64,000 nucleotides of DNA, from contig NZ_FNRQ01000001.1 in NCBI RefSeq assembly GCF_900107685.1, positions 744,001 through 808,000 of the forward strand. The letters run 5' to 3'. A program made the position numbers and the translations under genes. Positions 49,264-58,455 of this stretch are shown in pieces. This stretch comes from Paraburkholderia sartisoli (GTDB taxonomy: Bacteria; Pseudomonadota; Gammaproteobacteria; Burkholderiales; Burkholderiaceae). Every line of letters starts with the position of its first letter. Within the stretch, counting starts at the first letter, position 1. The notes beneath the pieces were generated by a model. It saw only the letters and a list, made by a program, of their open reading frames with translations, was not told where the DNA came from and searched no databases.

Positions 49264-49605
49264 CTAATTTGCTGCACTGCAAGCCAGCGATTGCGAGGCA
49301 GTTTGCTTCGAACGTCGGTCGCCCGGTCCGATAAGAGAACGCCCGAACATTGACGCATTGCGTATGTAGCACCTGGTCGTAGCGCTGTATTTCCGCCGAA
49401 ATTCTTTCAGTCCCGGTGTATTTCGGAAGCGGGTCTCTGAAGCTGATCTCGAAGCTCTTTCTCCCGGGCTTCTACCCGCCATGCCCGGACTCAACGTCGA
49501 GAAGTCTTGCGCCCGCCATCTCCCGGAAATATCTCCGGCAAGAAAAAGACCCGCAATCCCATTTGGGACGCGGGTCTCGGCGTTAATTAGCTCAAAAACC
49601 AGCAC
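49264..49605 (-). CDS. Short hypothetical ORF inside the right end of the module
   Basis: A 113-residue frame (MLVFELINAETRVPNGIAGL at the start) runs inward from the right repeat arm. Its 5' part covers the minus-strand terminator at 49543-49576, and the rest is Arg/Ser-rich with no recognised domain. Part of it may be real coding sequence in related elements, but here it is more likely a remnant or chance frame. Confidence 0.2.
   Translation of the reverse strand: MLVFELINAETRVPNGIAGLFLAGDISGRWRAQDFSTLSPGMAGRSPGERASRSASETRFRNTPGLKEFRRKYSATTRCYIRNASMFGRSLIGPGDRRSKQTASQSLACSAAN
49543..49576 (-). terminator. Inward-facing terminator before the right repeat arm
   Basis: On the minus strand GACCCGC...TCCC...GGGA...GCGGGTC is followed by TTTTTC. 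It stops transcription coming from folA before it enters the module, mirroring the terminator at the left end. Confidence 0.82.
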
Positions 49606-49655
49606 CTTTGTGGTACGGGCAGGTCTCGAGTCCGTGGCGTTTTTTTCATGCGCCC
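49597..49655 (-). repeat. Right arm of the inverted repeat flanking the Fic/HTH module
   Basis: CCAGCACCTTTGTGGTAC, GGGCAGG, CTCGAG and CCGTGGCGTTTTTTT are the inverted counterparts of the left arm near 47714-47761. On the plus strand it encodes TFVVRAGLESVAFF, related to the left arm's TFVVLAGSIPVAFF. It ends about 35 bp from the folA stop. Confidence 0.7.
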
Positions 49656-49686
49656 GTCAAAAGGCGCGACGTCCAGTCACAAAGGC

Positions 49687-50190
49687 TCAGTCGCGCTTGC
49701 GCTGGTACGTCACGAACGCGTAGTCGAACTCGTTCGGCGCATGCGCACGATGCGTCTCGCGCGCGATTTCGTCCCAGTGCGCGGGGTCCGGCGCGGGAAA
49801 CGTCGCGTCGCCTTCGAAGTCGGCGGAAATCTCGGTCATCACGAGCTTGTCGGCGTGATGAAACCCTTCGTGATAAAGCTGCGCGCCACCGATCAGGAAT
49901 GCTTCGGGCGCCTGATCCTGCTGGGCGAGCGCGAGGGCTTCGTCGAGACTCGTGACCGTGTCGCAGCCGTTGAAGCGTCGCGTGGCATCGCGCGTGACGA
50001 CGATATTGCGTCGTCCCGGCAGCGCGCGACCGATCGATTCGTGGGTCTTGCGGCCCATGATGATGGGCGCGCCCATCGTCGTGCGCTTGAAGAAAGCGAG
50101 GTCTTCGGGCAGCCGCCAGGGCAGCTGGTTGTTGCGGCCGATCACGCCGTTGCGGGCGCGAGCGACGATCAGGGTCAGCGTCGTCATCAA
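49687..50190 (-). CDS. folA: Dihydrofolate reductase
   Basis: FolA reduces dihydrofolate to tetrahydrofolate, regenerating the cofactor used by ThyA. The 167-residue protein shows [29 protein letters not shown], the NADPH loop [12 protein letters not shown] with [14 protein letters not shown], and [15 protein letters not shown]. It is the chromosomal, trimethoprim-sensitive type by its general pattern. thyA lies 10 kb away beyond the amyloid cluster, although the two are usually close neighbours. Confidence 0.96.
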   Translation of the reverse strand: MMTTLTLIVARARNGVIGRNNQLPWRLPEDLAFFKRTTMGAPIIMGRKTHESIGRALPGRRNIVVTRDATRRFNGCDTVTSLDEALALAQQDQAPEAFLIGGAQLYHEGFHHADKLVMTEISADFEGDATFPAPDPAHWDEIARETHRAHAPNEFDYAFVTYQRKRD

Positions 50191-50299
50191 GTAGTCAGTG
50201 AACGTAATCGTCCTGATTCTACCTGACGGGCGTATCGCCTCTTTTCGCGGAACCGGCCGCCTGCGCGCAATGTCCGCGGCGTCGGGAGCGCGCCGCGCA

Positions 50300-51886
<1,587 letters not shown>

Positions 51887-51910
51887 GATCGACCTCGTAT
51901 CGGTGGCACG

Positions 51911-53386
51911 TCAGAAAGTGTAGGGAAACCGCACGCCGACGACAAAGTTCGGCGCGTCGGGTGTCAAACCCACCGACACCGCGCCGTTGATCGTCAGATG
52001 CTTGTTCACCACGTGATTCAAGCCAAAATTCAACACCGACGCGGTGGTTTCGCTGCCCGGCACGTTGACGTAGCTGCCGCCCGGCGACTTCGTCTTCGAT
52101 GAGGGCTCGATGGCCATCGTGTAGGAGATGCTTGCGGAATCCTTGTCCGAGAACGCCAGCGCGACGCCGCCGCCGAACTGCACGATGTCGCCGAGCTTCA
52201 CGGTGGCGGGCTGTGTCTGGCCCGACACCGACGAGATATCCGCAAACGAACGGGCGATGTTGTACGTGTAGGACACGCTGCCGAACAGCACGACCGGGTC
52301 ATAGGTCTTCAATACCGACATGCCCGCCGTGATGTTCCAGAAGCCTGTGCCCGTGGGCAGCTTGCTCGGCGCGACGAGATTCGTGTTGTCGGGCGCGAGC
52401 TGGACGACCTTGATGCCGAACGGCGACGTGCCGGTCGGCGCCTTGACGCGCAGGCTGCCGACCACGTCGGGAAGGTTGTTGGTTTCCTTCAGGAACTGGT
52501 AATAGATTCCGAAGTTGACGTCGCCGATCGCATTGGAATTGACCGACGCGTCCGACAGCGAATTGGCCGCGCCGCCCGCGCCGCCCACGATGAAGTCGCT
52601 GTGGCGATAGATGTACGGCACGTCGACGTCGATGCTCATGCGGTCCGTGAGACCGTAGCGCGTGTCGAGGTCGGCCATCACCTGGTGCGACTTCGTCTGG
52701 CCGAGGTTGATGTTGCCGAGGAAAATCGCGTCGAGCGCGAGGAACCCGGACAGCTGCAGCTGGCGGCGGTCGTAATAGGTGTCGCTGATACCCCAGTCGA
52801 GCGTCAGCTTGTGGTCGAAGAGCGGTGCGTGTTCGCGCTGTACGACGGCTTCCTCGGCCTGGGTGCGGACGGGTTCGGCCGCTTTCTGGGTCTGGCCGAC
52901 CGTGCCGTCCGTGCCGGCGGAGCCGGCCGGTCTCGACGTGCCGGCCGTGGCGGGCGTCGCCCCCGCTGGAACGCCGGGCGCGCCGTTATCGGGCGAGGGC
53001 GGGTTGACCGGCACGCCGGTCGCCGTACCTGTCGAGCCGCCCGGCGCCGGCGCCCCCGGGCTCACCTGGGCGAGCGGCGGAAGCGGCACGGGCAGGCCGT
53101 CCGCGCCGGGCTGTTCGGCGACCGCCTCCGAGCCGGCGGGGCCGCCGTAACCCGGAGCGCCGCGGCCGCGCTGCGCCATCTCGAGGTTCGTGACCTGCCG
53201 CTCCAGCGAGTGAATCTGCCGTTGTTGTTCGTCGACGACGCGCATCAGTGTGTTGAGCCGTTCTTCCACCGACTGGCCAGCGAGCGCCTGCGCACCCGCC
53301 CCCTGTGAAAGCGCGAACAGCATCACCGCGACTGGTATGGCCGCCAGTGCGCTGCGCGGCGCCCTGGTCCCTGAATCGTTCTTCAT
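51911..53386 (-). CDS. FapF-like outer-membrane beta-barrel protein with coiled coil
   Basis: This 491-residue exported protein has a signal peptide (IPVAVMLFALSQGAGA) and a short coiled coil (VEERLNTLMRVVDEQQRQIHSLERQVTNLEMAQ). A Pro/Gly/Ala-rich linker follows to about residue 165, then an outer-membrane barrel from about 185 with alternating hydrophobic strands, ending in FVVGVRFPYTF with the C-terminal Phe typical of barrel proteins. The order (coiled coil, linker, barrel) is that of FapF, the trimeric exporter of Pseudomonas Fap amyloid. Position next to C39 and amyloid-repeat genes supports this. The start at 53386 follows GGGGGA. No homology search was possible. Confidence 0.75.
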   Translation of the reverse strand: MKNDSGTRAPRSALAAIPVAVMLFALSQGAGAQALAGQSVEERLNTLMRVVDEQQRQIHSLERQVTNLEMAQRGRGAPGYGGPAGSEAVAEQPGADGLPVPLPPLAQVSPGAPAPGGSTGTATGVPVNPPSPDNGAPGVPAGATPATAGTSRPAGSAGTDGTVGQTQKAAEPVRTQAEEAVVQREHAPLFDHKLTLDWGISDTYYDRRQLQLSGFLALDAIFLGNINLGQTKSHQVMADLDTRYGLTDRMSIDVDVPYIYRHSDFIVGGAGGAANSLSDASVNSNAIGDVNFGIYYQFLKETNNLPDVVGSLRVKAPTGTSPFGIKVVQLAPDNTNLVAPSKLPTGTGFWNITAGMSVLKTYDPVVLFGSVSYTYNIARSFADISSVSGQTQPATVKLGDIVQFGGGVALAFSDKDSASISYTMAIEPSSKTKSPGGSYVNVPGSETTASVLNFGLNHVVNKHLTINGAVSVGLTPDAPNFVVGVRFPYTF

Positions 53387-53503
53387 TCTTGTTCCCCCGG
53401 AAAAACAGCCGCGCGCCGCGGGTCTCCTTGTCACAACGCGTTGCTGCTGGTACTGCGTGCGTTTCTTTTTACTGCGGTCTCAAGTCACGGGTGGTGGCCC
53501 GCC

Positions 53504-54337
53504 TTATCTCCTCGAGTTCTGCAGTGCCTGCAGGACACCGATCTGTTGCTGCATTGCCGGTGTCATCTGTTGCGTCTGCAGATGCAACATCAACTGGTTC
53601 TCGACCTGCTGGTTGTTCCCCGCGATCTGCAGCATCTGCGCGATCGAACTGACCTGCTGCGCGGTGCCCGGCACGATGGTTTGCGTCGCGATGCCGGCGG
53701 GTGTCTGCAGCGCGACGGTGACGCCGCCCGTGCCGAACGCGATGCCAGCCCGGATCGAGCCGGACGCGTTCGATGCGTTCGAAGTCGTCGAATTCGTGCC
53801 GCCTGGCACGTTCGCGAGTTGTGCCGCGTTGTTGCTGAAATCGATGGTTGCCGCGTTCACGCCGATGTTGCGGTCGCCCGCCACCTGCGTGACCTGTGAT
53901 ACGCCGTTGACCGAGACGCCCTGTCCGCCGCTGGTCGTTGCGTTCGGACTGGCGCCGCTGTTGGCGGCGTTGGTCGCGTTCTGCTCGATGACTTTCGTCA
54001 TCGTGCTCACCTGCGCGTTGATCTGGTTAGTCAGATCCTTCGTGACGGCGAGGGCGCCCTGGGCGATCGCCGCCGCCCCGTTGGGCAACTGCCACTGCGA
54101 GAGGACGCTCAGCACGAACCCGGAGATCATCGGGGCGCCGGCGAATTTGCCGGTCTGATGCTCGAGCACGTCGTCGTCCACCATTTGCCACTTGAGCTGC
54201 TGGGGGGCAACATCATGCGCCGACAGAAAACCGGGAACCGGCGAAGTGCCGGGTCCGTCGGCGGCGAAGGCCCCGCTTGCGAAGACGCATGTCGATGCGC
54301 ACAACGCGAAGCCGAACCGGGTCAATGTAAGCTTCAT
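53504..54337 (-). CDS. FapE-like exported protein
   Basis: This 277-residue protein has a signal peptide (MKLTLTRFGFALCASTCVFASGAFA). Segments rich in Asn, Gln, Ala, Ser and Thr follow (SNNAAQLANVPGG, NQINAQVSTMTKVIEQNATNAANSG), then a Gln/Met-rich helical C-terminus (LQTQQMTPAMQQQIGVLQALQ). It is exported and has no enzymatic motif. By place in the cluster, between the C39 peptidase and the barrel protein, and by size it corresponds to FapE, a minor component of Fap fibres. The identification rests mostly on context. The C39 gene stop is 7 bp upstream. Confidence 0.55.
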   Translation of the reverse strand: MKLTLTRFGFALCASTCVFASGAFAADGPGTSPVPGFLSAHDVAPQQLKWQMVDDDVLEHQTGKFAGAPMISGFVLSVLSQWQLPNGAAAIAQGALAVTKDLTNQINAQVSTMTKVIEQNATNAANSGASPNATTSGGQGVSVNGVSQVTQVAGDRNIGVNAATIDFSNNAAQLANVPGGTNSTTSNASNASGSIRAGIAFGTGGVTVALQTPAGIATQTIVPGTAQQVSSIAQMLQIAGNNQQVENQLMLHLQTQQMTPAMQQQIGVLQALQNSRR

Positions 54338-54344
54338 GGTCGGG

Positions 54345-55070
54345 TCAGAACAGGTCTGCCTTGGACAAGCCAAATTCGACAAAAGGAGTCGCCGCCGTCC
54401 CGTTGTTCAGCGCGTTGGTGCGCAGCTTCAGGGCCAGCGACTCGTTGTCCTGCAACAGCGGTGAATCCTCCAGAAATGGTTTTCCGAGGACGGCGAACAC
54501 GAGACCGTTCCAGGTCTTCGCGAAGTCCTCTTCGAGCACGATGCGATTGCCGAGGGCAGGGTCCGCGATGAAAACGCGGCCGTCCTGCGCGTGCTTGACG
54601 ATCACGAAATGCTCATACCCTCCGATGTTCATCAGCACCATGACGGGGATCTGCAGGTGATACAGCGCGTCGATGTTGACCCGATAGCCTCTGCCGCGCA
54701 GCCCTATCGTCTCGACGAACTTCTTCATGTCGAGCATCGAAAAACCGTTCTTCACGACGACGTCGGGCGTTGAGAACACCATCATGCGGCGGATGAGTTC
54801 CGTCTCGGGGATGTCGATGCCGTAGCCGTACTTGAGAAGCGTGGCGAGCGCGGCTGCACCGCAGCTGTAATCGAACTGCTGGCTGACGATGTGGCCGTAA
54901 CGAATGTCCTTCATCGAGCGCACCGTTTTGTGAAGCGGGACGCCCATCAGGGTAGACGTATCGATGACCGCCTGTGCGTGGCCTGCCGCACACATCGTGC
55001 AACTTGCCAGCAGAGCGGCGGCGAGCCTGGCGGCACGCCGCAACACGAGAGGTGGGACAAGCCCGGACAT
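54345..55070 (-). CDS. C39-like cysteine peptidase (FapD-like)
   Basis: This 241-residue exported protein carries a papain-like C39 domain after a signal peptide (LAAALLASCTMCAAGHA). The nucleophile is Cys70 in QQFDYSCGAAALATLLKYGYG, the general base His154 in GGYEHFVIVK, and the third residue Asp170 in FIADPALGN. C39 peptidases cut after double-glycine leaders. In the Fap operon FapD is such a periplasmic C39-like protein needed for fibre export. A strong AGGAGA precedes the ATG. It sits between the amyloid-repeat gene and the FapE-like gene. Confidence 0.82.
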   Translation of the reverse strand: MSGLVPPLVLRRAARLAAALLASCTMCAAGHAQAVIDTSTLMGVPLHKTVRSMKDIRYGHIVSQQFDYSCGAAALATLLKYGYGIDIPETELIRRMMVFSTPDVVVKNGFSMLDMKKFVETIGLRGRGYRVNIDALYHLQIPVMVLMNIGGYEHFVIVKHAQDGRVFIADPALGNRIVLEEDFAKTWNGLVFAVLGKPFLEDSPLLQDNESLALKLRTNALNNGTAATPFVEFGLSKADLF

Positions 55071-55137
55071 GCTGGTCTCCTGCTGATTCACGCCGGCCGC
55101 TTCGGTGGCGGCCGGCGCGTTCCCCACTGTGATTCGA

Positions 55138-56718
55138 TCAGTGACCGCTGTTGAGCGCGGCGATCGCCAGACCGTTGTGCTGCAGGTTGCCCGCGCCACC
55201 GGCGATGTTCACGCCGATGTTGCCGGTTGAGCCCGCAAGCGCGCCTGCGCCGAGCATTGCGGTACCCTGGAACTGGCCTCTCACCGACATCGTCGCGTTT
55301 TGTGCGTTGTCGTCCGTGGCGACCATGGCCGTCGTCGCCGCATAACCCGGCGCTGTCGTGACCGCGCCAGCAAGGCTGTTGTTCTGCGCATTGCCGATGC
55401 CGGACGCGACGTTCACACCAACGTTGCCCGAGACGTTTTGCAGCGAGTTATCGCCGATCGAAGCGTTCAGGTTGAAGTTGTTGATCTTTGCGCGGCCGGA
55501 AGACGACTGCTTGCTGAAGATCTGCGCATTGCCGAACACGTTGCCGATGTCGACCGAAGCGAGCGACGTGTCGTTGCTCTGGGCGTTGTCGATGCCTTCC
55601 GCGATGTTGATGCCGAGGTTGCCCGACACACCCGAGCCCGCACCCGCACCCGTCGTGGCGTTCAGCGTGCCGGCGACGCGCGTGTCATAGACCTGCGTGA
55701 CATGGCCGGTCGTCGTCACGTCCGTGGTGGCGAGCGTGTCGTTCACGCTATAGCCCCATTGGTGCGACGCCTGCGACGAGTTGCTGTACGAAGAAGCGCT
55801 TGCGCTTCCCGACGTATGCGTGGACGAGTCGTTATGAGCGTAAGTCGACGTGGAGCCATGCGACCTGTTGCCCGAGCCGCTGTTCGACGCTGTTGCCGCC
55901 CAGCTTTGGGATGCATCGGCGTACGAAGCGTGGTTCGCATCGGCGCTCCCCGTCGAGTTCGACGTGTCATGCGAGTTCGAGCCGTGCGAGGCCGTCGACG
56001 CGCTGCCATCGTTGTGATTCTTGTTGTAGTTCGACGCGGTGCTTTCCGAACCCGAAACCGTCACGCTGGCGTGGCCGTTGAAGATGTTGCCGCCGCTCGA
56101 GGTCGAGATGCCGGCCGTCGCGGTGCCTGCCGCCGCCTGGCCATGGCTGCCATTCGAATAGCTGGAGTTCGCATGGTTCGACGCCGAGGCGTCGGTGTGC
56201 GTCGTCGATCTGTCGCTGGCCGAGGCGCTGTTGCTGGCCCAGCCGCTGTCGTTCGCGCTATGTGCCTGGCTGGCTTCCGCGGCGCTCGCCGTGTTGCCAT
56301 ACGCGTAGTTGCTGGACGAGCTCTTCGTGGTCGTCGAGTTCGAGGCGTTCGTTGTCGTCGTCGTGTAGCCGTGCGACGCGGCTTCGTTCGCGGTGAACGA
56401 CCTGTTGTTGTACGTGCTGTTCGTGCCGGTGCCGACAACGCTGGTCGAACGGTTGTTATAGGTCGTCGTGACGGCGCCCTTGATATAGCTCTGCGCCTGC
56501 GGGTCGAGCGAAGCGTAGACGTTGGTGCTCTGGTTGTTGTTCACGACGGCGCCGGCAGTGCTGGACACGTCCACGCAGCCGAACAGCGTGACCCAGCCCT
56601 GGATGCCCACCTGCTCGCCGACCATGGTGGCGTTGAACAGGTAGGGGTTCTGCGGCGATGCGAAGGCGGAACCCGTAGCTGCCGCAAACACTGCCGCTGC
56701 AATAATTGTGCGTTTCAT
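55138..56718 (-). CDS. Amyloid-repeat exported protein with long Ser/Asn/Ala/His-rich insert
   Basis: This 526-residue protein has a signal peptide (MKRTIIAAAVFAAATGSAFA) and a short ordered N-part (NPYLFNATMVGEQVGIQGWVTLFGCVDVS). About 230 residues of low-complexity Ser/Thr/Asn/Ala/His/Gly follow. The C-terminal third has three copies of a Fap-type repeat core at about 366-382 (GNLGINIAEGIDNAQSN), 431-447 (GNVGVNVASGIGNAQNN) and 499-515 (GNIGVNIAGGAGNLQHN). This GN-x-G-x-N-x-A-x-G-x-x-N-x-Q-x-N core resembles the repeats of FapB/FapC, the fibre subunits in Pseudomonas. It is probably the main fibre subunit or a large surface fibre. Confidence 0.72.
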   Translation of the reverse strand: MKRTIIAAAVFAAATGSAFASPQNPYLFNATMVGEQVGIQGWVTLFGCVDVSSTAGAVVNNNQSTNVYASLDPQAQSYIKGAVTTTYNNRSTSVVGTGTNSTYNNRSFTANEAASHGYTTTTTNASNSTTTKSSSSNYAYGNTASAAEASQAHSANDSGWASNSASASDRSTTHTDASASNHANSSYSNGSHGQAAAGTATAGISTSSGGNIFNGHASVTVSGSESTASNYNKNHNDGSASTASHGSNSHDTSNSTGSADANHASYADASQSWAATASNSGSGNRSHGSTSTYAHNDSSTHTSGSASASSYSNSSQASHQWGYSVNDTLATTDVTTTGHVTQVYDTRVAGTLNATTGAGAGSGVSGNLGINIAEGIDNAQSNDTSLASVDIGNVFGNAQIFSKQSSSGRAKINNFNLNASIGDNSLQNVSGNVGVNVASGIGNAQNNSLAGAVTTAPGYAATTAMVATDDNAQNATMSVRGQFQGTAMLGAGALAGSTGNIGVNIAGGAGNLQHNGLAIAALNSGH

Positions 56719-56746
56719 TTTTTCGCTCCGATACGAGTGTGGCTAT

Positions 56747-57391
56747 TTAAAAAAGAGTGCCCGCCGGGGGACGGAGCACAAAACTGTTCGCCGTTGCATT
56801 ACCGGCTCCGGCAGTCTGGTTGATCTGGACGATCCCGCTGACGTTCTTGAAGGCTTCATTGGAGATGCTGGCCTCCCTGACGCCCTGAACCCCGATGGAT
56901 TGACCCGAACCACCGTTTTTCGCGGCCGTCGCGGATAGCACCCCATCCGGGACGGTCTCGACTCCGAGCGCCGCGGTGCCAAGCTGCACACTGTTTTGCT
57001 GGAGATTTCCCGCGCCCGCAGACTGGTTCAACATCACCGCTCCGGACGTACTGGAAAACGCATTGCCTTCGATCGAAGCGCGCGCGGCCTTGACCTTCGC
57101 GGCGACCGTCGAGCTCTGGGCGCTGAAATTGCCATTCGCCACCGCGCCGCCCGTCGCGATCGTCAGCTGGTTGGCCTGGGCGTTGTCGAGGCCGGCGGTT
57201 TCGTTCATCGCGAGCGCACCATGCACGCTGGTCGCCGCGCCGTTCGCGATCGTCGCGTCGGCGGTGACGCGCGGCACCGCCTGCGCATGGGCGGCCGGGG
57301 CGAGCAGTGCGCCGAGCAGCGCGCCGCCGCACAGCACGCACGCGACGATCGAACGGCGCACGCCTGGGTTGCTGATCTGAAGGTGGCTCAT
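56747..57391 (-). CDS. Small amyloid-repeat exported protein (FapB/FapC-like)
   Basis: This 214-residue protein has a signal peptide (ACVLCGGALLGALLAPAAHA). Three degenerate repeats occur at about 58 (GALAMNETAGLDNAQAN), 117 (GAVMLNQSAGAGNLQQN) and 186 (GIVQINQTAGAGNATAN). The last two are each preceded by an I-x-x-x-A-F-x-x-x-S segment. The same core, with Asn and Gln at fixed places, is found in the larger neighbour, so it may be a nucleator or second subunit. Its ATG overlaps the stop of the upstream gene by 4 bp (ATGA). Confidence 0.7.
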   Translation of the reverse strand: MSHLQISNPGVRRSIVACVLCGGALLGALLAPAAHAQAVPRVTADATIANGAATSVHGALAMNETAGLDNAQANQLTIATGGAVANGNFSAQSSTVAAKVKAARASIEGNAFSSTSGAVMLNQSAGAGNLQQNSVQLGTAALGVETVPDGVLSATAAKNGGSGQSIGVQGVREASISNEAFKNVSGIVQINQTAGAGNATANSFVLRPPAGTLF

Positions 57392-57894
57392 TTCAGGCCT
57401 CCCAGCGCACCGCCGAGGGCGGTCGACAGCGGCGCCAGCGCGCCCGATACCGACGAGGAAATCGTGCCGCCGATACCCGCCGCCGGCGAGCCGATGTTGC
57501 CGTTGCCCAGCGCGATGTTGTTACCCGTGGCGTTGCCGCTGAGAATGCGCGTGACGGCCTGCAGGCCGGCTGCGCCGACGCCGCCGGCGACGAGTCCGGT
57601 CGAGCCGTGCGCGCTCGTCAGGTCCGCGTCGGACGCCATCGTCGCCATCATCGGATTGAAGCTGTTGGCCGGGAACGTCGTGGCGCGCACCAGCACCGGG
57701 TCCTGGCTCTTCGGCACGTTGTCGTAGGCGATGCGCGGGGTGATCTGGCGCTCGACGATGATGTCGCCGGGATTGACCACCTGCTCGGCGCTCGCGAGCG
57801 TCGCGGCACCGGCCGCGAGCGCGCCGAGCAGCAGGGCCGCGAGGCGCGGCGCATGCAGGCGGCGTGTACGCGTGGTCTGGGTTGAAGCGGTCAT
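57388..57894 (-). CDS. Exported protein of the amyloid cluster, unknown function
   Basis: This 168-residue protein has a signal peptide (LAALLLGALAAGAATLASA) and the segment VVNPGDIIVERQITPRIAYDNVPKS. A Gly/Ala/Ser-rich C-terminus includes GNATGNNIALGNGNIG. No known domain is recognised. It is translationally coupled to the small repeat protein downstream. The start MTASTQTT (57894) follows GGGGA; an in-frame ATG at 57960 would add 22 residues. Confidence 0.7.
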   Translation of the reverse strand: MTASTQTTRTRRLHAPRLAALLLGALAAGAATLASAEQVVNPGDIIVERQITPRIAYDNVPKSQDPVLVRATTFPANSFNPMMATMASDADLTSAHGSTGLVAGGVGAAGLQAVTRILSGNATGNNIALGNGNIGSPAAGIGGTISSSVSGALAPLSTALGGALGGLK

Positions 57895-57965
57895 GTCAGG
57901 GTCCCCGATAGCGAACCGAAGCGCCGGCGCCGGATAGCGGCGATCGTCTCCGTTGTTCATCCGCG

Positions 57966-58412
57966 TCACTGTCTTGTGTAGCTCGTCACGTTGCTTTGCG
58001 CCGCCCGGGCCGCATCCACCGGAACCGGCATCGGCGTGGGCGGTGCAATCTCGTCCCACAGCGTCACCGACCCGCCCCGCATCTGCGGCGTCGCCGCCAC
58101 CATCACCATGCCGGCCGCGCCACCGCGCTGCCGCGACAGCATCTGGTCGTCGAGCACCATGTCGTTCGATGTGGCGACGTCCGCGGTCCCGGTGGAATCG
58201 GCAAACGTCTGTGCGGCGGCAGACGATGCGTCCGCCGCGTTGTCGTCCAGACTGGTGGCCGTGACGGAGGCAATGGAAGGCGTGCTGCTGTCCGGTGCGG
58301 GAGCAACCACCTGGGCGATGGCGTCGACAGGCAGCGTCATCGAGGCCAGCAAGACGCAGATTGCGGCGCCCAGCGTGGTCAACTTCATGTCGATGCGGAA
58401 AACGGGTCGCAT
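57966..58412 (-). CDS. Small exported protein with RGG double-glycine motif, first gene of the amyloid operon
   Basis: This 148-residue protein has a signal peptide (LTTLGAAICVLLASMTLPVDAIA). After an Ala/Ser/Asp-rich spacer it has VLDDQMLSRQRGGAAGMVMVAA, an acidic-Leu-x3-Arg-Gly-Gly motif of the sort cut by C39 peptidases; the cluster encodes one. The remaining 50 residues are hydrophobic, then Pro-rich. The ATG at 58412 has AAGGAG 7 bp upstream; Met9 (58388) is a second candidate. The sigma-54 promoter at 58441-58455 immediately precedes it. Confidence 0.72.
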   Translation of the reverse strand: MRPVFRIDMKLTTLGAAICVLLASMTLPVDAIAQVVAPAPDSSTPSIASVTATSLDDNAADASSAAAQTFADSTGTADVATSNDMVLDDQMLSRQRGGAAGMVMVAATPQMRGGSVTLWDEIAPPTPMPVPVDAARAAQSNVTSYTRQ

Positions 58413-58440
58413 GGCGTGTCTCCTTGATGCAGGACATTTA

Positions 58441-58455
58441 GCGAAACGTGTGCCA
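58441..58455 (-). promoter_or_regulatory. Sigma-54 promoter of the amyloid operon
   Basis: On the minus strand TGGCAC-N5-TCGC has the -24 GG and -12 GC dinucleotides at the exact sigma-54 spacing; one base differs from the TTGC consensus. It lies 28 bp before the first start codon. The two sigma-54 activators that flank the cluster, both with GAFTGA loops, make the assignment strong. Confidence 0.75.

Noticed and set aside
55300..56823. 507-codon Arg/Val-rich frame antisense to the amyloid-repeat gene
   Set aside because: No start context or domain; its composition is the mirror of the Ser/Asn/Ala-rich gene, which has a signal peptide and conserved repeats.
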